From positions 3,842,596 to 3,906,595 of the forward strand of contig NZ_CP136521.1 in NCBI RefSeq assembly GCF_032814565.1: a stretch of DNA of 64,000 nucleotides, in the 5' to 3' direction. This stretch comes from Hwangdonia lutea (lineage in GTDB: Bacteria > Bacteroidota > Bacteroidia > Flavobacteriales > Flavobacteriaceae). Both the position numbers and the translations under genes were made by a program. The notes below the pieces were generated by a model, which was not told where the DNA came from, searched no databases, and saw nothing but the letters and a program-made list of their open reading frames with translations. Numbering within the stretch: position 1 is the stretch's first letter; the number at the start of each line of letters is the position of its first letter. Positions 53,684-63,812 of this stretch are shown one piece after another.

Positions 53684-54429
53684 GCAAAAATATTATCGGA
53701 ATTATAACGGTCTTGCGCCTTGTTTTGGATAATGGCATTTTTGTTTTCAACCATAATATAGTTTAACAACAGATACACTCCAATGGCGTAAATAATTCTT
53801 TCCAACATTACAAAACTCCAGCTGTACACATAATACAAACTAACATAGTTTAGAATTGTAGAAAAAACCAAACATAGCGCTACCATTAAAAAGAGAATGG
53901 AAGGCTTGGTATCGTTTGCCAAATACATTCCGAAGGCCAAAAAGACCAATAAGATTAAAGAAAGATTTTTTACACCAAACAAAAGCACCTCAAAACTATC
54001 TGGTACAATGGCTTTTAAAATGCTGTAAAATGTATATAAGAAATAGGCGTTTATTAAAAAGACAACTACTAAATACGTGCCGACAACCTTATCGATTTCA
54101 AAAAACTTAAATTTAAAAAAGGCAATTCCTATTAAACTCAAATAGCTTAAAAAGTAGAAAACACTTGAAGCTTTAATGAAAAATTCGTTGTCAAAAAATG
54201 CTAAAGATACATCTCCTAAAAACGAAAACAGAAAAAACAAAATAAAAGGTAGGCTCAACGACTTATATTTTATAAAAAACAAAGTCAACAAAGCAGGGAT
54301 AAAAAACACTTTTGCAGTTTGTAAAAAGGATGCATTTTCACTAAAAGCGCCAATAATATTTACGGAAACCAAAAGCAATAATACGCCAAAAAACAACTTA
54401 TTAAAGCTAAGTATGAACGAATTTTTCAT
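53680..54429 (-). CDS. multi-helix membrane protein, YhhN/lysoplasmalogenase-like (paralog 1)
   Basis: The 249-residue protein has about seven or eight hydrophobic helices. The FLFSFLGDVSLAFFD stretch resembles the conserved LGD motif of YhhN/TMEM86 lysoplasmalogenases, but the similarity is short. Two related genes lie downstream at 54993 and 55814, with the same layout and similar C-terminal helices. A TATATTTG box (54454–54461, minus) precedes it. Confidence 0.6.
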   Translation of the reverse strand: MKNSFILSFNKLFFGVLLLLVSVNIIGAFSENASFLQTAKVFFIPALLTLFFIKYKSLSLPFILFFLFSFLGDVSLAFFDNEFFIKASSVFYFLSYLSLIGIAFFKFKFFEIDKVVGTYLVVVFLINAYFLYTFYSILKAIVPDSFEVLLFGVKNLSLILLVFLAFGMYLANDTKPSILFLMVALCLVFSTILNYVSLYYVYSWSFVMLERIIYAIGVYLLLNYIMVENKNAIIQNKAQDRYNSDNIFA

Positions 54430-54453
54430 GGTATTTTATATAAGTAGGTCGGA

Positions 54454-54461
54454 CAAATATA
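54454..54461 (-). promoter_or_regulatory. promoter box of paralog 1
   Basis: On the minus strand TATATTTG matches TAnnTTTG, 24 bp before the start codon at 54429. Confidence 0.5.
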
Positions 54462-54600
54462 AAAATAAAAATCAATTACAGCGATAAAACCATGCTTTTT
54501 GTCGATTATTTTGTTAGTATTTTGTGTTTTAACGATAAAAACCCATAGCCACAAAAAGCAATCTTATTAAAAATGTCGTGCTCAAATTAATTGTTAAAAC

Positions 54601-54984
54601 ATGAAAAAACACACATCGTTAATTTTAAGAATACTTGTGGCTGTTATTTTAATTCAAACCCTTCGTTTTAAATTTACAGCACATCCAGATAGTGTATATA
54701 TTTTTAAAACGGTTGGGCTAGAACCTTTTGGGAGGATTGGCATAGGTATTTTAGAGCTTATTGCAGGGGTTTTGCTATTAATACCTAAAACCGTTTGGCT
54801 AGGTGCAGGTTTAACAATTGGTTTGATGTCTGGTGCCATTTTCATGCATTTAACACTACTTGGTATTGAGGTAAATAACGATGGAGGCGTTTTGTTTTTT
54901 ACTGCCGTTATTACTTTTGTACTTGCTTCAGTTATTCTTTATCGCTACCGAAAAAACATCCCTTTCTTCAATAAACAAGTGTAA
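54601..54984 (+). CDS. DoxX-family small membrane protein
   Basis: This 127-residue protein has four membrane helices with the DoxX/SURF4-like pattern: LRILVAVILIQTLRFKFTAHPDS, EPFGRIGIGILELIAGVLLL, IGLMSGAIFMHLTLLG, and a last helix. Such proteins are linked to redox or thiol stress in the membrane. It is the only plus-strand gene among the three minus-strand paralogs and breaks up their row. Confidence 0.82.
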   Translation: MKKHTSLILRILVAVILIQTLRFKFTAHPDSVYIFKTVGLEPFGRIGIGILELIAGVLLLIPKTVWLGAGLTIGLMSGAIFMHLTLLGIEVNNDGGVLFFTAVITFVLASVILYRYRKNIPFFNKQV

Positions 54985-54992
54985 TTTGATAC

Positions 54993-55700
54993 CTATTGCA
55001 CTGCTAAAACGTCTTCAGTTTCATCATCAAGTTTTGATTGTTGCAATAAAAAGAAGAATGCCAAAACAAACAGGGACACAAACATAAAGTTAAGTAGATT
55101 TTGATTGGCTAAATATATGTATGCAATATTGATAACTTCGCTAAAAACAATGCACAACGCTCCCAGAAACAGGAACAAAGATTTTTTATCATCCTTATAA
55201 AAATAATTCAAAAGAGAAACAGATAGCACCAAAAGTATCAAAATATTATACGTAATTTCTAAAATATATTCTACCGATATTCTCAATGAAGGGGAAATAA
55301 TTTTAAACAACACAAACCCCATATATAAGCTTAAAATAGCGAGCACAATCACCTGTACTTTAAATCTTTTTAAAACCTCTTTAAAATTTATGGATTTATA
55401 AATCTCTATTAACAAAAACACATAAGCCGCTACGCACAAAGTATTACATATATAATAGTACGTTTGGTAAACCATGGCATCTTTTACAAAAAGCAAGAGT
55501 TCTGGGATAGCATAGAATATTAAAAAAAGGCTGAAAAAAAGTGTTTTCTTTTTAACTGAAACAAAGTAAAGCAGCACAATAAGCGGAATAATCAGCACGC
55601 TGATGTGTGTGGCTACAGTCGGGTGTCCGAAAAACTCAAACCCCACAAATAAGCTATAAACTAAACTGATTAACCCTATTAAAACCTTAGAAAAAGTCAT
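54993..55700 (-). CDS. multi-helix membrane protein (paralog 2)
   Basis: This 235-residue protein of about eight hydrophobic helices is clearly related to the gene at 55814: both have YFVSVKKKTLFFSLFLIFY-like, NYFYKDDKKSLFLFLGALCI-like and FSEVINIAYIY-like segments. A TAAATTTG box at 55720–55727 (minus) precedes it. Function is unknown; a YhhN-like relationship to paralog 1 is weak. Confidence 0.6.
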   Translation of the reverse strand: MTFSKVLIGLISLVYSLFVGFEFFGHPTVATHISVLIIPLIVLLYFVSVKKKTLFFSLFLIFYAIPELLLFVKDAMVYQTYYYICNTLCVAAYVFLLIEIYKSINFKEVLKRFKVQVIVLAILSLYMGFVLFKIISPSLRISVEYILEITYNILILLVLSVSLLNYFYKDDKKSLFLFLGALCIVFSEVINIAYIYLANQNLLNFMFVSLFVLAFFFLLQQSKLDDETEDVLAVQ

Positions 55701-55813
55701 AGTTGTAAAAATTAACAGACAAATTTAACAAAATATACAACTAAGCCTAGAAATTGTTAAACTTTTTAAATGTTTAAAAACAAATGGTTAATGATTTTAT
55801 TATAGATAGTTAA

Positions 55814-56545
55814 CTACGTTATCGAACCTTTAATTTTATTAACTTTACTATGCTTTAAATTTGATTGCTGATAAAGAAAGTAAAAAGCCAAAACAAATAA
55901 GGATACCGATACAAAATTAAAAGCATTTTGATGTATCACATATAAATAGGCCACATTAATTACTTCGCTAAAAACAATGCATAAAGCGCCAAAAAAGAAG
56001 AATAATGATTTTTTATCATCTTTATAAATATAATTTATTAGTGATACAGACAAGAGTAACAACATTACAATATTATAGACTATTTCTAACAAGTATTCAT
56101 TCGTAAATTCTATATACGGGCTTATGGTTTCCTGCAAAACATAAGCGATGTAAATGTTTAAGATGGTAAGCACCACAATATGTATTTTATAATTCTTTAA
56201 AACATGGAAAGCACAAATGGATTTACAGACTTCGACTAAAAGAAAAACATACGATAACATACTTAAAATATTTCCAGTGAAATAAAAGTATTGATAAGGT
56301 ATATAATCAATAGTGAAAAAAAGTAATTCCGACAAAGAGTAACAAATTAAAAACAAGCTAAAAAACAGTGTTTTTCGTCGTACAGACACAAAATAAAGTC
56401 CTGCTATTAAAGGAAATACAAGTGAACTGAAGCTCGTTGCCATAACCTCGTTACCACTAAATTGAAAAACAACAAAGAGGATATAAGCGATCACAATTAA
56501 ACCTATCAAGATGTTCGATTTGAACTTAACAGCTTTTATAGTCAT
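55814..56545 (-). CDS. multi-helix membrane protein (paralog 3)
   Basis: This 243-residue protein (from ATG 56545, chosen because it matches the N-terminus of paralog 2 and directly follows a promoter box) has the same helical layout as paralog 2. Shared parts are YFVSVRRKTLFFSLFLICY, NYIYKDDKKSLFFFFGALCI and VFSEVINVAYLY. A TATATTTG box ends 4 bp before the start, suggesting a very short leader. Function is unknown. Confidence 0.6.
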   Translation of the reverse strand: MTIKAVKFKSNILIGLIVIAYILFVVFQFSGNEVMATSFSSLVFPLIAGLYFVSVRRKTLFFSLFLICYSLSELLFFTIDYIPYQYFYFTGNILSMLSYVFLLVEVCKSICAFHVLKNYKIHIVVLTILNIYIAYVLQETISPYIEFTNEYLLEIVYNIVMLLLLSVSLINYIYKDDKKSLFFFFGALCIVFSEVINVAYLYVIHQNAFNFVSVSLFVLAFYFLYQQSNLKHSKVNKIKGSIT

Positions 56546-56549
56546 GCTA

Positions 56550-56557
56550 CAAATATA
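56550..56557 (-). promoter_or_regulatory. promoter box of paralog 3
   Basis: On the minus strand TATATTTG matches TAnnTTTG and lies directly before the ATG at 56545, implying a leaderless or very short leader transcript. Confidence 0.45.
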
Positions 56558-56608
56558 ACACATTTTAAACAATTAAACGATAATAAAATGTATTTTATCG
56601 ATAAAAAC

Positions 56609-58642
<2,034 letters not shown>

Positions 58643-58649
58643 TTATTTT

Positions 58650-59213
58650 TTAACATCCTTGATGTAAATATTTATAACTTCCCTCTTTAAAGTATAATAA
58701 TCCTCCGCTACCTTCTTCTTCTCTAATGCTTATTCCAATATTTGGTATAATAACTTCTTTATCTCCAATAATATCAAAAGTTTCTTCGTCAAAAAGCATT
58801 TTATACTGAATTTTATTATTGTCTAATTTCAAAATATCTAACCAATTCATATCATCCAAATCATCATTAAACTTTATGCCAGCTCCCAATATAAAATATG
58901 AATCATTACTGTGAAAAAATATTAGTCCAATTTTTTTAGATTTTAGTTCTTCAACTAAAAAAGCTATATCTTCTTTATTATCTCCATTGAAATCGGCTTT
59001 TAAAAAATTTGGAGAAACTTTATTTGACAAAGCATAAATAGAATCTAAATTATTTATTTTGAGTAGTTGCTTGAGAGAGATAGAATCTTTTTTTTCTTTT
59101 TTTTGAATTTCAACAACTGCTTTTTCTTTAAGAATAACAGCTTCTTTCTGCTTTTCTTTACATGAAAAACAAATAATCCATAAACTAAATAATATGTAGA
59201 AGTATTTTTTCAT
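58650..59213 (-). CDS. hypothetical lipoprotein with FG-GAP-like motif
   Basis: The 187-residue protein (ATG at 59213; a longer frame would cross an intergenic palindrome) has a lipobox-like FSLWIICFSC. A Lys/Glu-rich linker follows, and then ADFNGDNKEDIAFLV, a motif of the integrin-like FG-GAP/VCBS type. The remainder is beta-rich. I cannot assign a function. Neighbours are ligA and prmC on the same strand. Confidence 0.55.
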   Translation of the reverse strand: MKKYFYILFSLWIICFSCKEKQKEAVILKEKAVVEIQKKEKKDSISLKQLLKINNLDSIYALSNKVSPNFLKADFNGDNKEDIAFLVEELKSKKIGLIFFHSNDSYFILGAGIKFNDDLDDMNWLDILKLDNNKIQYKMLFDEETFDIIGDKEVIIPNIGISIREEEGSGGLLYFKEGSYKYLHQGC

Positions 59214-59221
59214 AATAGATC

Positions 59222-59254
59222 CCTTCCCGATAGCTATCGGTATTCGAAGGAACA
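59222..59254. repeat. CCGATAGCTATCGG palindrome with TTCC/GGAA flanks
   Basis: CCCTTCCCGATAGCTATCGG then TATTCGAAGGA. It is another member of the CCCGATA hairpin family, between prmC and the lipoprotein gene. Confidence 0.72.
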
Positions 59255-59291
59255 ATAATAAATATTAATTATTGCTTTTAACTTTCAATTA

Positions 59292-60152
59292 TTAATTAAA
59301 TACACCTTTTATCATTCTATCTTTTCGAAAGATATCCTGTTTTAGCTCGATATTTTTAAATTGTTTGTTATTTAACAACCGAATCATATCGTTGCCAAGA
59401 TATTCATTAATTTCAAAAAACAGCATGCCTTTTTCACTTAATTTATGCGTTGCAAAACGCGAAATAGCATCGTAAAACAAAAGTGGGTTTTCATCTTTTA
59501 CAAACAGTGCCAAATGCGGCTCGTTATTTAAAACATTGTTTTTTATTTGTGCTTTTTCCTGTTCACGAACATATGGCGGGTTGGATACAATAACATCAAA
59601 CTTATGCGATGCTGAAACAAGTTCAGCATGACGGCACGTCAAAATATCAGCTTCAATAAATTCAATTTCAACATGGTTTAATTCCGCATTTTGCCTTGCT
59701 GTTTTTAACGCATCTTTACTCACATCTAAAGCATAAACTTTAGCATTTGGCAGGTTTTTAGCCAATGCAATAGCAATGCATCCGCTACCCGTACCTATAT
59801 CTAAAATGCTAAATACTGAATTCTGAATTTTGTATTCCGAAATCACCCATTCTACCAATTCTTCGGTTTCTGGTCGTGGTATCAAAACATGCTTATTTAC
59901 TTTAAAAGGCAGACCATAAAATTCAGTTTCCCCTAAAATATATTGAATGGGCTTTTCTTGTTTTAAGGCTTCTAAAGCATTTAAAATAGCATCTTGGTTA
60001 TCAATTTTAAAATCGGGCGCCATCGCCAATTGCAGTCTTGAAATTTGATAATAAGAATCTATTAGCATGAAAAAGAAACTATCTACTTCTTCTTTGCCGT
60101 AAATAGCATCTAAGGCTTCGTGAAATTTATTTTGAATGTCCTTTATATTCAT
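59292..60152 (-). CDS. prmC: release factor glutamine N5-methyltransferase with repeat-derived insertion
   Basis: The enzyme has 286 residues from ATG 60152 and methylates the Gln of the GGQ motif in peptide-chain release factors. It shows an N-terminal helical domain, IPRPETEELVEWV (about 91–103), LDIGTGSGCIAIALA (117–131), and the catalytic NPPY at 191–194. Between ADI and FDVIVSNPPY lies CRHAELVSASH (173–183), encoded by a palindromic dispersed repeat that stays in frame. The loop lies just before the catalytic motif; activity is likely kept because all motifs are intact. The start overlaps the GNAT gene by 4 bases. Confidence 0.92.
   Translation of the reverse strand: MNIKDIQNKFHEALDAIYGKEEVDSFFFMLIDSYYQISRLQLAMAPDFKIDNQDAILNALEALKQEKPIQYILGETEFYGLPFKVNKHVLIPRPETEELVEWVISEYKIQNSVFSILDIGTGSGCIAIALAKNLPNAKVYALDVSKDALKTARQNAELNHVEIEFIEADILTCRHAELVSASHKFDVIVSNPPYVREQEKAQIKNNVLNNEPHLALFVKDENPLLFYDAISRFATHKLSEKGMLFFEINEYLGNDMIRLLNNKQFKNIELKQDIFRKDRMIKGVFN
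59608..59633. repeat. repeat inside prmC (GATGCTGAAACAAGTTCAGC type)
   Basis: The palindrome GATGCTGAAACAAGTTCAGC followed by ATGACG lies within the prmC reading frame and encodes RHAELVSAS on the minus strand. A shorter relative, TACTGAAACAAGTTCAGCA, is at 11039–11057 in a non-coding element. TGCTGAA and TTCAGCA pair to form the stem. Confidence 0.85.
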
Positions 60153-60640
60153 AAATCTTTTAACATCCAAACACCACATGAATAATGTCCGGTATTTCCC
60201 AATGCACCTTTTAAATGTTTAAAACCATAGCTCTCGTAAATATGAATGGCGGCTTTAAGTTGCGATGCCGATTCTAAATAACACTGTTTGTAACCCATTT
60301 TTTTGGCGGCTTCCATACATTTTTCAAACATCAATTTCCCGTATCCCTTTCCTCTAATTTTTGGTGAAAAATACATTTTTTGAATTTCGCAAACCTCCGC
60401 CCCAAAATCCTTTAAAGGCTTAATGCCACCACCACCTAAAACAACACCGTTATCGTCAACAACAAAATAAACATCGTTGGCGTTTTGATACGATTCGTAC
60501 ATCCTCGGCGTTTCATTATCGGCGTAAGCTGTACCTTCCAACGGGATTTTAAACTCGTGAAAACACGCCCTAATAACGGCTTCAATTTGTGCGTTATCTT
60601 CGGGCCTAATTTCTCGAATAACTATAGTATCTTTACTCAT
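60149..60640 (-). CDS. GNAT-family N-acetyltransferase
   Basis: The 163-residue protein has a GNAT fold: IREIRPEDNAQIEAVIRACF at the start, CEIQKMYFSPKIRGKGYGKLMFEKC with the acetyl-CoA loop at about 92–105, and YLESASQLKAAIHIYESYGFKHL. The acceptor substrate is unknown. It overlaps prmC by 4 bases as part of one operon. Confidence 0.86.
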   Translation of the reverse strand: MSKDTIVIREIRPEDNAQIEAVIRACFHEFKIPLEGTAYADNETPRMYESYQNANDVYFVVDDNGVVLGGGGIKPLKDFGAEVCEIQKMYFSPKIRGKGYGKLMFEKCMEAAKKMGYKQCYLESASQLKAAIHIYESYGFKHLKGALGNTGHYSCGVWMLKDL

Positions 60641-60692
60641 TTAAAACAGTCATTTTATGCAAGTGAAGATACTTAAATATAAAAACCCCCAA

Positions 60693-61148
60693 ATGAAGAT
60701 GTTGATTATTTTATCAACAATGTGCTTTGTGCTATCGGGCTGTAATGTTAAGGAAAAACCTGTGTTTTTAAATGTTGAAAATGTGAAAGTTGTTGAATCG
60801 ACCTCAAAATATATTACAATTACGGCTGATGCCTTGTTTATAAATCCGAATGATATTGGTGGCGCTTTAAAAACAGATGAAATAAAAGTGTTTATTAATG
60901 ATAACGAAATGGCTACCGTTTCAACCGAAAGTTTTAATGTCCCAGCAAAAAAAAAGTTTTCAATTCCTTTAAAAGCAAATGTCCCAACCGATAGTATTTT
61001 TAGCCATAAAAACCTTGGCGGATTACTTGGCAGTTTGTTAAGCAAGCAACTAAAAGTGCAATATAAAGGTGATATAATATATAAGGTTTTCGGATTTTCG
61101 TATACTTACAATATTGATAAAACCGAGCATGTAAAAATTAAAATATAA
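60693..61148 (+). CDS. LEA type 2 family lipoprotein
   Basis: The protein has 151 residues from the ATG at 60693, chosen because it places a lipobox (FVLSGC) at about 14–19; an upstream ATG at 60657 would leave 12 extra residues before the signal. The mature part (VESTSKYITITADALFINPNDIGGALKTDEIKVFIND) has the beta-sandwich pattern of LEA type 2/water-stress proteins. Its role on the envelope is unknown. It is co-directional with and 2 bp before ribD. Confidence 0.7.
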   Translation: MKMLIILSTMCFVLSGCNVKEKPVFLNVENVKVVESTSKYITITADALFINPNDIGGALKTDEIKVFINDNEMATVSTESFNVPAKKKFSIPLKANVPTDSIFSHKNLGGLLGSLLSKQLKVQYKGDIIYKVFGFSYTYNIDKTEHVKIKI

Positions 61149-61150
61149 GA

Positions 61151-62203
61151 TTGGCAAACCACGAAACATACATAAAACGCTGCATGGAAATTGCCAAAAA
61201 CGGCTTGGGGACCACCAGACCAAACCCTATGGTTGGCGCTGTAATTGTTTGTAACAACACCATTATTGGCGAAGGATACACCAGTAAATATGGTGGCAAT
61301 CATGCCGAAGTCAATGCTATAAATGCTGTTGCTAACAAATCCCTTTTAAAAGAAGCCACGCTGTATGTAACTTTAGAACCCTGTTCGCATTTTGGAAAAA
61401 CCCCACCGTGCAGCGATTTAATTATTAAACACCAAATACCAAATGTGGTTATTGGTTGTGTAGATGATAACGAAAAAGTGGCTGGCAAAGGCATCGAAAA
61501 ACTCAAAAATGCGGGGTGCCATGTTACGGTAGGCGTTTTGGAAAATGAATGCAAAAACCACCACAAACGCTTTTTTACATTTCACAATAAAAAACGCCCG
61601 TACATTATTTTAAAATGGGCAGAAACCGCCGATGGTTTTATAGCGCCAAAAACAAAAAAGGAAAACAAACCCGTTTGGATTACAAATGCCATTTCCAGGC
61701 AATTGGTTCACAAATGGCGCGCCGAAGAACATGCCATTTTAGTGGGCACCAATACGGTTATTCAAGACAACCCCAGTTTAACAACCAGAGATTGGAAAGG
61801 GCAAAACCTAACGCGAGTTGTGATTGACAGAGACAATAAGCTATCAAAAGATTATGCTGTTTTTAATGATGACGCTGAAACGATTATTATTAGCTCGAAG
61901 ACTAAAGATCACAGTCCGAAGGAAAACAATTTGAACTTGAAACATATAGATTGGAGTTTAAAATCTTCCATAGCTAGACAAATTTGTGATGTATTGTTTC
62001 AGAAAAATATCAACTCTGTAATTATTGAAGGTGGCGCAAAAACACTTCAAACCTTTATAGACGAAAATCTTTGGAATGAAGCACGCGTTTTTACGGGAAA
62101 CACTTTATTTAAAGACGGTGTTAAAGCACCTCATTTTTCAGGCAAATTAGTTTCCGAAGAAAAAATAATGACCGATCATCTTAAAATTTATATCAATGAT
62201 TAA
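61151..62203 (+). CDS. ribD: bifunctional riboflavin deaminase/reductase RibD
   Basis: This 350-residue enzyme of riboflavin synthesis uses TTG at 61151 (ANHETYIKRCMEIAKNGLG), the only start that keeps the whole deaminase domain. The zinc site is HAEVNAI (His/Glu) plus PCSHFGKTPPC. The reductase half starts near 150 (RPYIILKWAETADGFIAP ... DNPSLTTRDW ... IIEGGAKTLQTFI). It overlaps the HAD gene by 8 bases. Confidence 0.94.
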   Translation: MANHETYIKRCMEIAKNGLGTTRPNPMVGAVIVCNNTIIGEGYTSKYGGNHAEVNAINAVANKSLLKEATLYVTLEPCSHFGKTPPCSDLIIKHQIPNVVIGCVDDNEKVAGKGIEKLKNAGCHVTVGVLENECKNHHKRFFTFHNKKRPYIILKWAETADGFIAPKTKKENKPVWITNAISRQLVHKWRAEEHAILVGTNTVIQDNPSLTTRDWKGQNLTRVVIDRDNKLSKDYAVFNDDAETIIISSKTKDHSPKENNLNLKHIDWSLKSSIARQICDVLFQKNINSVIIEGGAKTLQTFIDENLWNEARVFTGNTLFKDGVKAPHFSGKLVSEEKIMTDHLKIYIND

Positions 62204-62810
62204 AACCATAATATTCGATTTTGGCAACGTATTTATCAATTTGGATATTGAAGGCGCTTTGCAACACGCCCTAAACACTTTTAAAATTGAAGCGCTTTCA
62301 GATGAAATGATAGCCATCAACAGCTTGTACGAACAAGGATTGATGTCTACCATTGAGTTTCTTGGGTTTTATGCTGAAAATTTTCCGGAGCTTTCAAAAG
62401 AAGAACTCATTGAAGTTTGGAACTTTATGCTGAAAGATTTTCCGAAGCATCGGTTGGAATTTCTTCAAAATCTAAAAAAACAAAACACATACAAATTCAT
62501 ACTTTTAAGTAACACAAACGAACTTCATATAAATTGGATTAAAGAAAACATATCGTTTTACGAAGATTTTAAAAGTTGTTTTGATGCCTTTTATTTGTCG
62601 CACGACATTCATCTGGTAAAGCCAAATACTGATATTTTTGAATTCGTTTTAAACGAAAACACATTAAAAGCCAACACATGTTTGTTTATCGACGATAATG
62701 AACATAACATAAAAACCGCCGAATCTATGGGCTTTAATACATGGCATATTAACCCAAATACTGAAGACGTTGCAAATCTTATTAAAACCAAAAGCCACTT
62801 ATTTGACTGA
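62196..62810 (+). CDS. HAD-superfamily hydrolase
   Basis: The 204-residue protein has the four HAD motifs: IIFDFGNVFINLD (motif I, with Asp nucleophile and the Gly-Asn variant typical of YihX-like enzymes), LLSNTNELH (motif II), Lys in HLVKPNTDIFEFVL (motif III), and FIDDNEHN (motif IV). It probably dephosphorylates a small sugar phosphate or flavin intermediate. Its position behind ribD makes a role in the riboflavin pathway possible but unproven. Confidence 0.87.
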   Translation: MIKTIIFDFGNVFINLDIEGALQHALNTFKIEALSDEMIAINSLYEQGLMSTIEFLGFYAENFPELSKEELIEVWNFMLKDFPKHRLEFLQNLKKQNTYKFILLSNTNELHINWIKENISFYEDFKSCFDAFYLSHDIHLVKPNTDIFEFVLNENTLKANTCLFIDDNEHNIKTAESMGFNTWHINPNTEDVANLIKTKSHLFD

Positions 62811-63411
62811 AAAAGACACATATAAAACCATTGACACATCCACCGAAGCTATTTTATTTAAAGATAAAAACAGTAAGTTTTTCGGTTACGCCTATCCCAT
62901 TACTTCCGAAGATGACGTAAAACTTCATATTAACAACTTAAAAAAAGAGCATCACGCCGCAAGGCATTGGTGCTATGCCTATCAAATAGGGACGGAACAT
63001 ATTAGCTATCGGGCAAACGACGATGGCGAACCCAACAATTCAGCAGGCATGCCTATTTACGGGCAAATACAATCTTTTGATGTTACCAACATTTTAATTG
63101 TGGTGGTGCGCTATTTTGGGGGTATTAAATTGGGTGTTGGCGGATTAATTAACGCTTACAAAACCACAGCGCAGTTAACACTGGAAGCTTCCAAAATTTT
63201 AAAAAAAACCATAAATGTAGATTACCTGATTACGTTCGATTATAAAAACATGAATACCGTAATGCGCATCATTAAAGAGAAAAAACTAAACATTACCAAT
63301 CAGAAATTGGAGCTGGATTGCCAAATAACAATTTCCGTTAGAAAAAAAGAAGCTTTGCAGGTTTTTGAAATTTTCAACAACCTATTTGAGATCACTATTA
63401 GAGAAATATAA
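62803..63411 (+). CDS. YigZ/IMPACT-family protein
   Basis: The 202-residue protein uses TTG at 62803 (giving TEKDTYKTIDTSTEAILFKDKNSKF), which overlaps the HAD gene by 8 bases. A TTG 11 codons upstream would overlap more and lacks conserved residues. The UPF0029 N-domain shows HHAARHWCYAYQIG, DDGEPNNSAGMPIYGQI, VVVRYFGGIKLGVGGLINAY, followed by the C-terminal DUF1949-like domain. IMPACT proteins bind ribosomes or GCN1-type factors in eukaryotes; the bacterial function is unclear. Confidence 0.9.
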   Translation: MTEKDTYKTIDTSTEAILFKDKNSKFFGYAYPITSEDDVKLHINNLKKEHHAARHWCYAYQIGTEHISYRANDDGEPNNSAGMPIYGQIQSFDVTNILIVVVRYFGGIKLGVGGLINAYKTTAQLTLEASKILKKTINVDYLITFDYKNMNTVMRIIKEKKLNITNQKLELDCQITISVRKKEALQVFEIFNNLFEITIREI

Positions 63412-63416
63412 GTGGT

Positions 63417-63812
63417 CTATTCCAAGGCATCCAAAAGATATTGTGGCGCTTTAATGGGTTTACCCGTTTTTGCATCAACAAATACCAAAATGGTTTCAGC
63501 AGTTGTTAAAATTTCGCCTTTTTCGTTCGTAATTTCATACTCAAATTCAATTTTTGCGGTGGGTATTTTTTTGAGTTGAGTTTTTACATTAATCAGCTCG
63601 TCATAACCTGCTGATTTCTTATAGTTTATACACAATGAAACCACCGGAAGCATGATGCCATTTTCTTCCATGGATTTATATGTTAATCCAAACTTACGCA
63701 ACCACTCCGTTCGCCCTTCTTCAAGATATAATGCGTAATTACCGTAATATACAATTCCCATTTGGTCTGTTTCACCATATCTCACTCTTATTTGTATTTC
63801 ATCGATTTTCAT
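63417..63812 (-). CDS. 4HBT-type acyl-CoA thioesterase
   Basis: The 131-residue hot-dog-fold protein has the YbgC/4HBT signature RVRYGETDQMGIVYYGNYALYLEEGR (about 8–33), with the catalytic Asp16. It hydrolyses acyl-CoA thioesters; chain length is not predictable. It faces YigZ convergently with a 5 bp gap. In related flavobacteria I recall this gene beside dnaA, which would be the next gene to the right. Confidence 0.9.
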   Translation of the reverse strand: MKIDEIQIRVRYGETDQMGIVYYGNYALYLEEGRTEWLRKFGLTYKSMEENGIMLPVVSLCINYKKSAGYDELINVKTQLKKIPTAKIEFEYEITNEKGEILTTAETILVFVDAKTGKPIKAPQYLLDALE

